Shown here: one piece after another, positions 35,919 to 45,991 of the stretch
How positions within the stretch are numbered: the stretch's first letter is position 1
Layout of the letters: each line of letters begins with the position of its first letter
Source: JAUILH01 sp965230535
Lineage (GTDB): Bacteria > Bacteroidota > Bacteroidia > Flavobacteriales_D > JAUILH01
Length of the DNA: 64,000 nucleotides
Assembly: GCA_965230535.1 (NCBI GenBank)
Contig: OZ246010.1
Location: 1,116,001 to 1,180,000 of the forward strand
Reading direction: 5' to 3'
Translations under genes and position numbers: made by a program
The notes under the pieces: model-generated
The model's database searches: none
What the model saw: the letters and a program-made list of their open reading frames with translations, nothing else
What the model was told of the DNA's origin: nothing

Positions 35919-36941
35919 ATGAAATATTCAATTGCAATTACAGCGATTCTATTCGCTCTTTTACCACAAGTTTCACACGGACAAGGAAAACTCAAGAAGT
36001 TTAAAGAAAAATTAAAAGCAGCTGCCTCAGGTCCCGATATGACTTCAGACCCTAACTATTTTTATGCATCTCATAAAGCTACTCACAGTACTACTTTTGA
36101 TGCGGTTGACGGTTACTTGATAACTAAGAAAGAAATGCAGAGTGAAACTCGTATCAAAACTATTTTTGGTAAAGGAAAAGATGCAGGTTCTACAAGTGTC
36201 AGATACCCATCTATATCGGAAAACAAGAGACTAAGCGAGCTATATGGAAAACCAGCCTATATCGGTCATAATTTTTGCATGGATTTAGATGGCAAGACTC
36301 ATTGCTTAGCCAAGCCGGGAGACGACCGTATGGGCCGTGTTCTTGAAGTAGAAGATGATGTGTATTTATTCTACGGAGGAGAATTGACCTTTTCTAAAAA
36401 CGGACAAACCTACTTCCCATACATTGAAGCTTATACAAGCTCTGGTTCAGATGAAGCTCCAGTGCTTATTATGGCAAAAACACCAGAAAAGCTGGCCGAG
36501 TGGACACAAGAAAGAGCGAAGAAAGAAGTAACAATGCTTGAAGATAAAATCAAGCAGAAAGTAAACTCAGAAGGTGCCGCTGCTCTGGCAAGTGTTAAAA
36601 TGCCTTCGAATGGAAAAATGCACACACCAGACAATTTTGCCACTGCAGAAGCTCTGGTAAGAAGTTTATGTGAAAAAGACGGAACAACATTTAAAGAATT
36701 GGTTTTAACATCCAACGACTGGAAAGTAGTATACAAGCCAGGAAATAAAGTAATTGATTACCGAATTTTCATGGGATACTTTGCAGATTACAACCCAAAG
36801 CGCGACTGGTGTATCATCCATACGGTTTCTTTTAGAGAAAATCACATTGGTGGTAAATACTCAGGCGACTGGTTTATTGGAGGTGTGAGTCAAGATCCTA
36901 ATGTTGGACCTCAGGTAGACTGTAACAACGTGGGGAAATAA
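35919..36941 (+). CDS. hypothetical secreted protein
   Basis: Start ATG 35919 (340 residues); the eight residues before it in the longer frame look non-coding. A signal peptide runs to about 22 (VSHGQG), followed by a lysine-rich amphipathic stretch (KLKKFKEKLKAAA). There are cysteines in the middle (FCMDLDGKTHCLAKPG) and at the end. It is a beta-rich body with no family that I recognise. It carries no T9SS sorting domain, so periplasmic or outer-membrane association is likely. A strong terminator follows. It stands 134 bases after the caspase gene and has its own upstream space. Confidence 0.7.
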   Translation: MKYSIAITAILFALLPQVSHGQGKLKKFKEKLKAAASGPDMTSDPNYFYASHKATHSTTFDAVDGYLITKKEMQSETRIKTIFGKGKDAGSTSVRYPSISENKRLSELYGKPAYIGHNFCMDLDGKTHCLAKPGDDRMGRVLEVEDDVYLFYGGELTFSKNGQTYFPYIEAYTSSGSDEAPVLIMAKTPEKLAEWTQERAKKEVTMLEDKIKQKVNSEGAAALASVKMPSNGKMHTPDNFATAEALVRSLCEKDGTTFKELVLTSNDWKVVYKPGNKVIDYRIFMGYFADYNPKRDWCIIHTVSFRENHIGGKYSGDWFIGGVSQDPNVGPQVDCNNVGK

Positions 36942-36959
36942 TATTTTAACCAAACTATC

Positions 36960-37706
36960 TTATTCAAAAGAGAGCTTCTCAAAAAGGAGCTCTCTTTTTT
37001 CTTTTGGTATGGTGATTTCATGTCCGTCATTCATTCGAATCATTCCACCAAAGGACTTGGAAATATGAGCCACATGGTATGAATTGATGATGTAAGATCT
37101 GTTTATTCGAATAAAACAGTCATGCGATAAAATTTTCTCCACAAGGCTTAAGCGTTTAGACAAATATATATCCTCTCGCCCTTCCAGGTAGATTCTTGTG
37201 TAAGAGCCGTCGGCTTTCGCATAAAGAACGTTTTCTTTGTCAACAAAATCTATTCCCTGCGACACAGGTATTGCCAATTTAGAAGTCGTAAATGTGCTTT
37301 GCAAGCCCAGATCCTTGAAGGTTTTCAGTTGTTCGGATGAAATTTTCAAATGATATCGTTCTTTGGCTTTGTCAACAGCCTGTACCAAACGTTGCGCAAT
37401 AATGGGTTTTAACAGATAATCCACAGCCGCCACCTCAAACGCCTTCAGTGCATATTCATTATAAGCAGTTGAGAAGATCACAGAGAATGTTGGGTTAGGT
37501 ACAAAATTGAAGAGTTCAAACCCATTGTATTCGGGCATCTCTATATCTAAAAACACCAGTTCCGGCGACTCTTCCTGAATCAATTTAACCGCCATCGGAA
37601 CAGACTCTGCCTCCCGTATTTGATGCTCTCCTGAAATAAAACTTTCAATCAAAAGCCTCAGGGTCTCACGAGCTCCGGTTTCATCATCTACGATCAGTAT
37701 CTTCAT
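36960..37706 (-). CDS. LytTR-family response regulator
   Basis: A 248-residue protein with an N-terminal receiver (1-120): the acidic pair is VDDE (Asp7, Asp8), the phospho-acceptor Asp54 in VFLDIEMP, then STAY and LLKPI with the conserved Lys. A LytTR DNA-binding domain occupies about 145-248 (VLYAKADGSYTRIYLEGRED, FIRINRSYIINSYH). It starts 23 bases inside the end of the kinase gene and will form a two-component system with it. The last codons form one arm of a terminator that serves the opposite strand. Confidence 0.93.
   Translation of the reverse strand: MKILIVDDETGARETLRLLIESFISGEHQIREAESVPMAVKLIQEESPELVFLDIEMPEYNGFELFNFVPNPTFSVIFSTAYNEYALKAFEVAAVDYLLKPIIAQRLVQAVDKAKERYHLKISSEQLKTFKDLGLQSTFTTSKLAIPVSQGIDFVDKENVLYAKADGSYTRIYLEGREDIYLSKRLSLVEKILSHDCFIRINRSYIINSYHVAHISKSFGGMIRMNDGHEITIPKEKRELLFEKLSFE
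36966..36999 (+). terminator. terminator after the secreted unknown gene, overlapping the end of the response regulator
   Basis: AAAAGAGAGCT (36966-36976) pairs with AGCTCTCTTTT (36988-36998), then TTC and more T. It lies 25 bases beyond the stop of the rightward gene. Its sequence also encodes the last residues of the leftward response regulator. Confidence 0.8.
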
Positions 37707-40494
37707 AATTTATTGGTATTTCAAGAATTACCCGCGTGCCCTGTTCAAGGTCATCGATTCGAACTCGTCCTCCTTTAATCAAAGAAATCCGACTCAGATT
37801 GGCGGAATTTGCAAAGGAATAATGTGCCCTGTTTCCTTTTGCTTTAGTTTTGGATTGATATTGTCTGCCTACCCCATTATCCAGGACTGTAAATCGAAAT
37901 GCATGGTCATTTTCCTCTATGGTAATGTCCAGTTGACCTTTTCTCGAACTTAAATGATGAAGTCCGTGAATGATTGCATTTTCGATATAAGGCTGAAGAA
38001 TAAGCGGAGGTATTTTGTATTGCATTCGTAAGTTAGAGATGTTCGAAACATTAATGTGATAATCAAACGGTCTAATCTGGCGTTGTTGTTCCAACTGAAT
38101 GTATTGTTCTGCAATGTCTAACTCCTCTCTTAGGGTGATAGATTCGTACTTGGAAATCTCAAGTGTTTGTCTGATAAACTGTGCAAACTCACCAATAGCA
38201 TTGCTGGCTTTAAATTTATCTTCTTTTAGAATTAATGATTGAATGCTCGTTAGTACGTTGAAGATAAAGTGCGGCTTCATTTGTGCGTTTATCTTCGCAA
38301 GTTGAGCTTCTACTATTTTCCGTTCAACTTTCTGTTTCTTCCGCAGAGCTTTTATTCGTCTCAAAAAGAAAACAACTATCAGTGCGATAACGAGAAGAGC
38401 TACCCCCAATCTAAACCAGGTAGATTCGTACCAATGAGGTTTGATTTGGAAGGAGATGGACTTGAACACTGGTGGGCCAACCGGACTTACAATTTTTACT
38501 TTCACCGTATAATTTCCTGCAGACAGTCCATCCAGTCTCAAAGATTTTTGGTTTTCTGCCCGATTCCATTTACCCCCATTTAATTGATAGAAGAATTGTA
38601 TTTCCGGACTCAGGATTTCATCAAAATAATTAAACAGAATGACCACCGATTCTTCTCCAGCATCCAATGAGCGGCCATCCTTTTCACGAATAACTTTGTT
38701 ATCAACCAAAAGTTCAAGCGACAAATTCCTGACTTCAAAGTCTTTTGACAGTGAGCCAATAGGGATCTCATGAACACCATTTCTATAGACAACGTAGACA
38801 TTCTTATCCGTTACTCTGAAGTCAATCAACTCCTCATGTTTAAATCTGGAAAGTCCGACAAAAGAATGTTTCAGGTTTCCTTGAAAATGGTGAATAATGC
38901 CGTTTTCATATATAAAAACACCATCATCGGTCACACTCAAGCGCTCACACAATCCGTTGCTGATGCTTTGAAATAACTGCTCAAAACCGGCATATTCCTG
39001 ATCATAGATCCATACTTCACCTGAACTGGTAAGAAAATGTGGTTTTCCGTTATATATGTGTAAATCAATGAATTCTTTTTTCTTGACATTGGTTGAAACA
39101 ACAATAGAGCTGCTGGCTTTGATTCTACTATTATGCAGGCCAATGAAAGCATCCAAATCTTCCGAAACCCAAATTGGCGACAAATGTTCTTTCAAACGTA
39201 ATGATGTGCCTACCAGTTTGATTTCTGCTTCAAACAAAAGTTTTGATTTGTTATACGCCTCCAGCGTGTTGGTCGTAAAGTGCGTGCCATGCCAGGAAGA
39301 AAACACCATCAGATCATTCACGCTCAGAACGCGATCTACTTTAGGCGTTCTCTGCTTGGCTTCAATCATTTTGTCCCTGGTAAAAAGAACGTTATTCTGT
39401 AAGTGTGAAACATAAAGGGAATCCTTTTTTGTATACAATGCATAGACTTTAGATCCCATCTGGTGTTTTGGAGTGTCATTCATCCCATCCAAAGGATATA
39501 CCGCTCCGGTTTCTGTTCCAACCAGGATGTTTCCATCGTCATTAGCAGTAAATGCAGATATCACCTGTTTTGAGGGATAGTACGAAATTTCAATATCCGG
39601 GATCACTATGATTCCTCCTCCCAAAGTTGCCACCCATATCTTCCCTTGTCTGTCCTTAAGCAAATAAGAAATGGACAATTCTGGAAATAAAACCTTTGCA
39701 TCATTAGGTGTTTGAGGATTTAAAATAAGCGCTCCGGCATTGGTTGACAACCAAATTCTTTCTTCATCCAATGACTTTAAGTAATGTATGTTAGATGCGT
39801 TGGGCAAACGTTTGGCAAAATCCAGTTTCAAACCACTGAAAGAGTTGATATAACCACTAATAGCTACATATTTATTGGAACCATGTCTCAATATCCGGGA
39901 ATGGTCATATACTCCAGATTGAGCTGATCTGATTAAATCAATGGTCTCGTAATCTGGAACCAATGAATCACCTACAAAGTAATACGTTCCTATGTGCAAA
40001 GTATCGTTGAAAACCTGTGATTCATGATATCCCCTTCTATGGTTCCAAAACCTATCTTCTTTTAGGGTCTCCAAATTATAACGCCTTATCGCATTCTGGG
40101 AACTAACGTAAAAGAAATTCTTATAGAAAAAATAAGACTTCACTGGAGTAGGAAAGTCGTTTCTTAGGTCTTTATATAACTCCAGTTTATTATTGACAAC
40201 ACGGTAAATTTGATTACGAAAGTTGAGTGTGTACAAATGCCCATCAGGACCAATTTTAAAAAGAGTGTAACTGTTTTTCACAGCCTCATCAGATCTTAAA
40301 ATAGTGGTTTTCCCCTGGTCGATTTTTACAATTCCATTCTCTGTGGCGGCATAAATACAATTGTTAAATTCACATAGATTGTAGACGGTATTGCTTCCCA
40401 ACTGTTCATCATCATACTTATAACAAGACGGTTGTTGCCCTAACACCATCGTGGTGGCAAGAGAACCAACAAACCATACAAGTATCTTAAACAT
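37684..40494 (-). CDS. LytS-type sensor histidine kinase with periplasmic propeller
   Basis: Start ATG 40494 (936 residues); a TTG at 40503 is less likely. A signal sequence runs to about 20. The periplasmic part (20-690) has two-component-regulator propeller repeats (GKIWVATLGGGIIVIPD) and a Y_Y_Y domain (FFYQLNGGKWNRAE). One helix spans about 694-712, then a kinase with the His_kinase-type H box KPHFIFN (His742), a DHp of LytS type and an ATPase with N box (QPYIENAIIHGL) and DNGVGRQ. It overlaps its response regulator by 23 bases. Signal unknown, probably a glycan or surface ligand. Confidence 0.92.
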   Translation of the reverse strand: MFKILVWFVGSLATTMVLGQQPSCYKYDDEQLGSNTVYNLCEFNNCIYAATENGIVKIDQGKTTILRSDEAVKNSYTLFKIGPDGHLYTLNFRNQIYRVVNNKLELYKDLRNDFPTPVKSYFFYKNFFYVSSQNAIRRYNLETLKEDRFWNHRRGYHESQVFNDTLHIGTYYFVGDSLVPDYETIDLIRSAQSGVYDHSRILRHGSNKYVAISGYINSFSGLKLDFAKRLPNASNIHYLKSLDEERIWLSTNAGALILNPQTPNDAKVLFPELSISYLLKDRQGKIWVATLGGGIIVIPDIEISYYPSKQVISAFTANDDGNILVGTETGAVYPLDGMNDTPKHQMGSKVYALYTKKDSLYVSHLQNNVLFTRDKMIEAKQRTPKVDRVLSVNDLMVFSSWHGTHFTTNTLEAYNKSKLLFEAEIKLVGTSLRLKEHLSPIWVSEDLDAFIGLHNSRIKASSSIVVSTNVKKKEFIDLHIYNGKPHFLTSSGEVWIYDQEYAGFEQLFQSISNGLCERLSVTDDGVFIYENGIIHHFQGNLKHSFVGLSRFKHEELIDFRVTDKNVYVVYRNGVHEIPIGSLSKDFEVRNLSLELLVDNKVIREKDGRSLDAGEESVVILFNYFDEILSPEIQFFYQLNGGKWNRAENQKSLRLDGLSAGNYTVKVKIVSPVGPPVFKSISFQIKPHWYESTWFRLGVALLVIALIVVFFLRRIKALRKKQKVERKIVEAQLAKINAQMKPHFIFNVLTSIQSLILKEDKFKASNAIGEFAQFIRQTLEISKYESITLREELDIAEQYIQLEQQRQIRPFDYHINVSNISNLRMQYKIPPLILQPYIENAIIHGLHHLSSRKGQLDITIEENDHAFRFTVLDNGVGRQYQSKTKAKGNRAHYSFANSANLSRISLIKGGRVRIDDLEQGTRVILEIPINYEDTDRR

Positions 40495-40735
40495 GTCTAA
40501 CAAAGATAAAGCACCGATACTAATCTATACTGAATTTCTGAGCCTGGTTCCCGGACTTTACGAATGAAACTTTTGATTTCACCAAAGTACCAATTTGGTT
40601 TACTTAGGACATGAATAAATGCTTTCTGAAAAAAAATGGGTGGTTGATAAAACCATCTGCTCTTCTCATGAAATGGTCCTTTTTTTCTGACCATCCCAAC
40701 ATACTTTAGTTTTTCAATTTTCAAAAAAAGACACA

Positions 40736-42715
40736 ATGAAAAAAAGTAATTACCTCATTATAACTGCAGCAACCGTCTTGTTAAATCTATCGGGACAAGC
40801 ACAGTATAATCAGGCTTTTGAGCTAACAGAAATTCGATCTTTTGGAGGTTCTGATTTAGAGCTATCCGCAGACATGAAGCTCGATGGAGATGGTAATCAG
40901 TACCTCTTCGGAAGGTATAGAGGTGCGTTTGATGATGGTAATGGTGTAACCGCTGATGCCATGAGTGCGGATGACCTGTTCTTACAAAAGTCGGATTTAA
41001 ATGGAAACATCCTATGGACAAAACTAGTTACCAGTAACAACAACCTGTATGTCAGTCCTGCTAAAATTGATATCGACTCCGAAAACAATGTCTATATTTT
41101 ATTTTCTGGCTACAGAAACGACCTAACCGTAGATCCTGCCGGAGCCAATATTAGCCCTACTGTCTTACCAGGTCCTATCGAAACTGGTCCTGACATCTTT
41201 CTTTGGAAGCTCAATGCAAGTGGATCCACAGCATGGGTAAAGACATTTGGTGGCAACAATCATGATTATGGAAGATCCATTGCAATTGATGAAGACGATA
41301 ACATCATTATCGGAGGAAGTTTTCTTAATGAAGCCAATTTCGAACCTGATTTAGGGCCAGATGTATCCACAGTTCCAGGAACTTCTGCCTTCACACTATC
41401 TTCTGGAGATGACACCGCCAATGGGTATGATGGTTTTGTAGCCAAACTTGACTCTTCAGCTCAGGCAATTTGGGTAAAGCAAATTGGAGGGACTGGTGCA
41501 CCAGATCAGGTAGTTGATGTAGCGGTAAATGATCAGGGAGATATTGCTGTAGTTGGTTTAACCTCAAGCTGGTTCTTTATGTTTCCTGATATGACGGGGC
41601 CTGCATATATAAGTGATGCTCAAGATGGATTTATTGGCTTATTGAATTCTTCAGGTATGGGAATGGCTGTTGAATATATAAGTGGTAATGTTGATGAAGA
41701 ATTTGTGACCGTCACATTTGATGAAACCGGCGATATATATGCCAGTGTTTGGTTCAATAGCCATATGCCTGGTTTTAGCAATGGTCCCACATTGACTAAC
41801 GCTAACGGTAACTTTTCAGACGCCTACGTGGTAAAATTCAATTCTTCACTCGGACACTTATGGCACCATTCGATTTCAAGTTTATTCAACGACAGAATTA
41901 ATGACATTACAATTGGTCCTGAAGGGCACGTTTATGTTGGAGGCCATGTAACTGCTACAGTAAGCCAAGATGGTGTGACTTATGGTGCAAATGGTGCATC
42001 AGCAGATGCATATGTTCTCAACTTGAATCCAGATGGTACATTTAACCATTTCTCGATCACTGGTCATGCTGGACATGATAAAGTTCAGAATATTGCATTT
42101 CATACTGATGGAACTATGTTTATCTATGGAGAAGCAGAAGCAAACGTGTCTTTTATCGTTGATCCAGATACTTTAATCTTGAACAATCAGGGGAGCAGAG
42201 ACGTGTTTCTTTTGAAAGGCTACGATTGTTTGAGTTTACCTAAACCACAAATATCAATTTCAGGAGACACCATTGTGGGCAGTCAACCTTCCGGAGTAAG
42301 TTTAGAGTGGATTTACGACAATGGCACCACAGTTTCAACTTATCCAAGTACTGGTGCAGATACCCTGGTTAATCCAGCAGATTCAGGAGACTATGCTTTG
42401 GTGGTAACATACAACAACTGCTCGTCAGATACTTCAAACTTTGTAACGTTTGATCCAGGAAGCCCTGTTGGTTTAGATGAACTTTCTGATGGAAATTTAC
42501 TGGTATATCCGAATCCAACGAATGGATTGCTTAAGATCGCCTCTCATCAAGGCGGAAAGCAATTTAACTGTATGCTTTTCGATCTGAACGGACGTATGTT
42601 ATTGCAACCATTTAATTGTACTGAGATCGACATCAGTGGTCTCGAAAACGGACTTTACATTCTAAGAATAGACCTTGAGGGGCGTCTATTTGAAAAGAAG
42701 ATTATTAAAAACTAA
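40736..42715 (+). CDS. secreted SBBP-type propeller protein with T9SS sorting domain
   Basis: A 659-residue protein with a signal peptide (1-23, ending GQAQ). Repeats of about 50 residues with the pattern SGSTAWVKTFGG, DYGRSIAIDEDDNIIIGGSF, DSSAQAIWVKQIGG are SBBP beta-propeller units. A short Ig-like stretch follows (SISGDTIVGSQPSGVSLEWI), then a type-A T9SS sorting domain from about 585 (LLVYPNPTNGLLKI ... ENGLYILRIDL). It should be a surface adhesin-type protein. It is divergent from the kinase gene, with about 240 bases between, and ends in a strong terminator. Confidence 0.88.
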   Translation: MKKSNYLIITAATVLLNLSGQAQYNQAFELTEIRSFGGSDLELSADMKLDGDGNQYLFGRYRGAFDDGNGVTADAMSADDLFLQKSDLNGNILWTKLVTSNNNLYVSPAKIDIDSENNVYILFSGYRNDLTVDPAGANISPTVLPGPIETGPDIFLWKLNASGSTAWVKTFGGNNHDYGRSIAIDEDDNIIIGGSFLNEANFEPDLGPDVSTVPGTSAFTLSSGDDTANGYDGFVAKLDSSAQAIWVKQIGGTGAPDQVVDVAVNDQGDIAVVGLTSSWFFMFPDMTGPAYISDAQDGFIGLLNSSGMGMAVEYISGNVDEEFVTVTFDETGDIYASVWFNSHMPGFSNGPTLTNANGNFSDAYVVKFNSSLGHLWHHSISSLFNDRINDITIGPEGHVYVGGHVTATVSQDGVTYGANGASADAYVLNLNPDGTFNHFSITGHAGHDKVQNIAFHTDGTMFIYGEAEANVSFIVDPDTLILNNQGSRDVFLLKGYDCLSLPKPQISISGDTIVGSQPSGVSLEWIYDNGTTVSTYPSTGADTLVNPADSGDYALVVTYNNCSSDTSNFVTFDPGSPVGLDELSDGNLLVYPNPTNGLLKIASHQGGKQFNCMLFDLNGRMLLQPFNCTEIDISGLENGLYILRIDLEGRLFEKKIIKN

Positions 42716-42770
42716 CTGGCCCGTGAGGGGCAATGCCTAATGGTTAGAATCTAATAGAAAGTAAAGATAA

Positions 42771-42797
42771 AAGTCGCACCGTTGGTGCGACTTTTTT
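42771..42797 (+). terminator. rho-independent terminator after the 659-residue cargo gene
   Basis: AAGTCGCACC (42771-42780) pairs perfectly with GGTGCGACTT (42784-42793) around GTT, then a T-run. It also lies 19 bases before the stop of the convergent gene, so it may end both transcripts. Confidence 0.9.
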
Positions 42798-42815
42798 GGT
42801 TTATCTCAACGATTT

Positions 42816-44063
42816 TTATTTCTCCTTATACCCCCTCGGTTGAGCCCGATGAATCTCATTTCTCCAAGCATTCTTATAGTTCCTAAGCAGGTACACATCC
42901 TTAGTAGTCTGATTGACCATTCTCATGTCAATTTTGTTTGCTGAATATTCGGTTTTCGTTTGCCCGGTGTACTTTACACCATCTCTGATCAATTCAAATG
43001 AATTACCAGTTTTATACCACAGGAAATCACCTTTGGCTGCAATTTGCCTTGAAATTCCCTTGAATCCGTTCTTCCATTTTGGCAAATCATAAATGGAGTA
43101 TGTATTCCCATCTTTTGGGTCATATATCACGATAAACTTTCCAACTGTCAGAGACGTGTAGTTCACTATTTTTTGCCCTTCAAATGACAGGACAAAACTA
43201 TTTTCACCGGTTTTTTCCCAATCCAATTTTTTAGGGTTTTCAACCGGATCCTTGAAATAAAAACCTTTGTCCAAAAGCATTCGATGATTCTTACTTTCAA
43301 GATCTTCTTTCAACTTATCTATATCTTCATAGGGATTGTAGATTTTGCCATCCTTCATCGTAAGCGAACGCACCTTTATATACGGCTCCCCTTCTCCTCC
43401 CTTTTTCCTTTCAACCAACATGTTCCCTTCAAGGTCCTTGAGAAAGAGAAGATTCGAGATAGCTCTCAGGTCATTAGATGGCTGGATTCCACGTAACTCA
43501 CGGTAAGAATTATAGAGGTAATTGTAGTGAACGGCACCAACTTGCTTTCGCACAATCATGCCATCTCTATAGAAGAATTGTACAGTATCTTTGGGCCCCT
43601 GAATTTCAGAAAGGTTGTAGCCATCCACATAGGTAAAGTGGTAGTCTTCCTTGTCTCCATTTCCAAATGTAAACGTCTGCTTCTCGAGTCGTCCCATGTC
43701 ATCATATGAGTGACCTAATATGTCCTCTCCCATATAGATATTCTTTACCCGACCATTGCCGATACTGTAATCGTAGTCGTATAAAATTTCAAATTCTCCA
43801 TACGAGTCCGTCATTACCAATTTTTCCAGATGTCCCATGCTACTGAAATAGTAGTGGTTAATCCCAACCAGATCGGTAGGCATTCCGTCTTTATCAACAG
43901 CATATACATTTTCTGACATAGCTTTCACCTCATCGCTCAATCCCAGATTTTGATGACTGTATTTAGGAAGTTCTGCAATCAGGTGCCTGATATAATCATA
44001 GATACTGGCTTTGGAAACAGTGCCTGATAAAATAAAGAAGCAGAATAAAAGCAATTTTCTCAT
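42816..44063 (-). CDS. secreted protein with YD-repeat-like segments
   Basis: A 415-residue protein with a signal peptide (about 1-19). Segments such as YDYDYSIGNGRVKNIYMGED, GHSYDDMGRLEKQTFTFGNG and DTVQFFYRDGMIVRKQVGA follow the Rhs/YD spacing (aromatic strand, xGxxx, turn), but lack the strict YD-repeat consensus. The C-terminal half is beta-rich without recognised domains. No sorting domain. It is convergent with the T9SS cargo gene on its left and lies 104 bases downstream of a second T9SS gene on its own strand. Function unknown. Confidence 0.65.
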   Translation of the reverse strand: MRKLLLFCFFILSGTVSKASIYDYIRHLIAELPKYSHQNLGLSDEVKAMSENVYAVDKDGMPTDLVGINHYYFSSMGHLEKLVMTDSYGEFEILYDYDYSIGNGRVKNIYMGEDILGHSYDDMGRLEKQTFTFGNGDKEDYHFTYVDGYNLSEIQGPKDTVQFFYRDGMIVRKQVGAVHYNYLYNSYRELRGIQPSNDLRAISNLLFLKDLEGNMLVERKKGGEGEPYIKVRSLTMKDGKIYNPYEDIDKLKEDLESKNHRMLLDKGFYFKDPVENPKKLDWEKTGENSFVLSFEGQKIVNYTSLTVGKFIVIYDPKDGNTYSIYDLPKWKNGFKGISRQIAAKGDFLWYKTGNSFELIRDGVKYTGQTKTEYSANKIDMRMVNQTTKDVYLLRNYKNAWRNEIHRAQPRGYKEK

Positions 44064-44167
44064 AAGCTATTGAATGGTTCTAATTGTGACCAAAGGAAGT
44101 CAAATATCGGACCAAAACAAATAGGGTAAATTACCTAAATAAGCGGCATTATTCTTTTGTTCTGAAA

Positions 44168-45868
44168 TCAATCTAATTTCATTATACGAGAGTTCAATCT
44201 TCCCTGATTGGTTTGAACCACCAATGTATATGCTCCCTGAGCCAAATCACCAATGTAATAATCAGTCGTTCCTGATGGAAAAACCTTCACCAAATGCCCT
44301 AATGAATTATAGACCTCAACATTTTGAATATTGTCTGCATCAATTCTCAGATAGTCTTTGGTCGGGTTGGGATAACTTAAGACTGTATTTGGTTGATTTT
44401 CGGTTTCTATAATGGAGTTCGTATAATCGTCATCATATCGACATATATATGCATTGGTAACACCTGTAGGAGCAGTCAAATTATTTATGCCCATTCCAGG
44501 ATCAAAATCTATCGTTCCATGAAACCATCCTGTTACAAAAACCTCATTGTCTGGTCCTATGTTAACTCCATATGAGATATCGGAATCCGTGTCTCCAAAA
44601 CCATTGGCCCACAGTATTGCACCTGAAGGGTTCAGTTTAAACATAAGAATGTCTTCACCTCCGGACGAAGAGAGATTAATGGTCCCTGCTCCAGGGTCTG
44701 CGTCACACGTTCCCTCAAAAGTTCCCACTGCAACTACATTGTCCTCAGAATCCAGCGAAAGATCATATATGTAACTGCCAGACGCACCTTCAATTTGTTT
44801 TGCCCATTGAAAACTACCTGATGTATCCAGCTTACAAACAAAAGCATTTGATGGGGGTGAGAAACCTCCTCCAGTTGAAAGAGTGAATACTGATGGGCCC
44901 GGATCGAAATCAGTGGTTCCGTAATAGTAACCGCCCAAATAGATATTTCCTTGTTGATCGGCTCTAATTGAAAAACAATCATTTAACTTGTTTCCGCCTA
45001 TTTGCTTTGCCCATATAAAATCACCTGAAGGGCTTAGTTTACTAATGAACACATCAAAATCAAGAGATAAAGCGGTCATATTGAAAACACCTATTCCCGG
45101 ATCAAAATCCACAGTTTCATCAAAGAAACCAGATGTATAAATGTTTCCAGATGCATCCAAGGTAATGCCATGGGCCTCATCATATCCTGTACCATTGAAA
45201 TGCTTAGCCCAGACAAAGTTTCCGGACGAATCAAGTTTGTTTACAAACACACTGCCCGTTGCAGAAGATGAGAGATTATATACTCCCGGACCTGGATTAA
45301 AATCGACAGTCCCTCTAAACTGACCAGTAGAATATATCTCTCCCATAGAATTTGTGGTCATCGAAATTGATTTATCCACATGAATCCCTCCTATTCTCTT
45401 TGCCCAGAGAAAGTCACCCGAAGGATTCAATTTGAGGTAAAACATATCGTCCGTTCCGGAGGCCGTTAGATTAAACACCCCTGGTCCCGGATCAAAATCA
45501 ACTGTTCCTGAGAAACCTCCTGTTACCAAAACATTCAGATTATCATCAACCTGAACACAAGAACCGGCAATATCATCGGTACCTCCAATACTTTTTCCCC
45601 AAATGTAGTCGCCCTGCACATTTAATTTAGAGATGTACAAATCACTATTTCCTGTGGAATTCAATTCGATGGTATCCACGCCAGGATCAGCATCTACATC
45701 TGCACCAAAAATCCCAACTGAATAGACATTTCCCAGATTATCAGTGTCAACTGAAAAACCTGAAGAAAAGGTCTGAGATTCCAAGTGGCCCGCCCAATTC
45801 AGGTTTTGAGCATTTGTTTGACTGGTAACTAAAAGAGTAAAATAAAGAAGGTATGGCTTAAAATTCAT
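44168..45868 (-). CDS. secreted SBBP-type propeller protein with T9SS sorting domain
   Basis: Start ATG 45868 (566 residues), which opens a signal peptide ending TNAQ; 40 upstream codons are rejected. At least seven similar units follow, each with a DFDPGPGVFNL-type turn, a DMFYLKLNPSGDFLWAKRIGG strand pair and GNIYTSGFF. This is the SBBP repeat, with an acidic Ca-like loop (DFDPG). A C-terminal type-A T9SS sorting domain (SYPNPTKDYLRI ... AQGAYTLVVQTNQG) completes it. It is a paralogue in layout of the 40736-42715 product but has more regular repeats. Surface protein of unknown ligand. Confidence 0.88.
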   Translation of the reverse strand: MNFKPYLLYFTLLVTSQTNAQNLNWAGHLESQTFSSGFSVDTDNLGNVYSVGIFGADVDADPGVDTIELNSTGNSDLYISKLNVQGDYIWGKSIGGTDDIAGSCVQVDDNLNVLVTGGFSGTVDFDPGPGVFNLTASGTDDMFYLKLNPSGDFLWAKRIGGIHVDKSISMTTNSMGEIYSTGQFRGTVDFNPGPGVYNLSSSATGSVFVNKLDSSGNFVWAKHFNGTGYDEAHGITLDASGNIYTSGFFDETVDFDPGIGVFNMTALSLDFDVFISKLSPSGDFIWAKQIGGNKLNDCFSIRADQQGNIYLGGYYYGTTDFDPGPSVFTLSTGGGFSPPSNAFVCKLDTSGSFQWAKQIEGASGSYIYDLSLDSEDNVVAVGTFEGTCDADPGAGTINLSSSGGEDILMFKLNPSGAILWANGFGDTDSDISYGVNIGPDNEVFVTGWFHGTIDFDPGMGINNLTAPTGVTNAYICRYDDDYTNSIIETENQPNTVLSYPNPTKDYLRIDADNIQNVEVYNSLGHLVKVFPSGTTDYYIGDLAQGAYTLVVQTNQGRLNSRIMKLD

Positions 45869-45991
45869 TGGTGGTAGTTTTCTTCCAAGAACGGAGATAG
45901 AATTGAGATATTTTGTTTGAAATTCTGTTTCTGTACAATTCAACAAGACGTTTGGCCAGGCTATTGATTCTCCATGATGGGGATTCATTAA

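Noticed and set aside
38269..38583. A 104-codon rightward open frame inside the kinase gene
   Set aside because: It is antisense to the conserved H box and membrane helix of the kinase.
44734..44982. An 82-codon leftward open frame in the propeller cargo gene
   Set aside because: It lies out of frame inside a strongly supported repeat protein.
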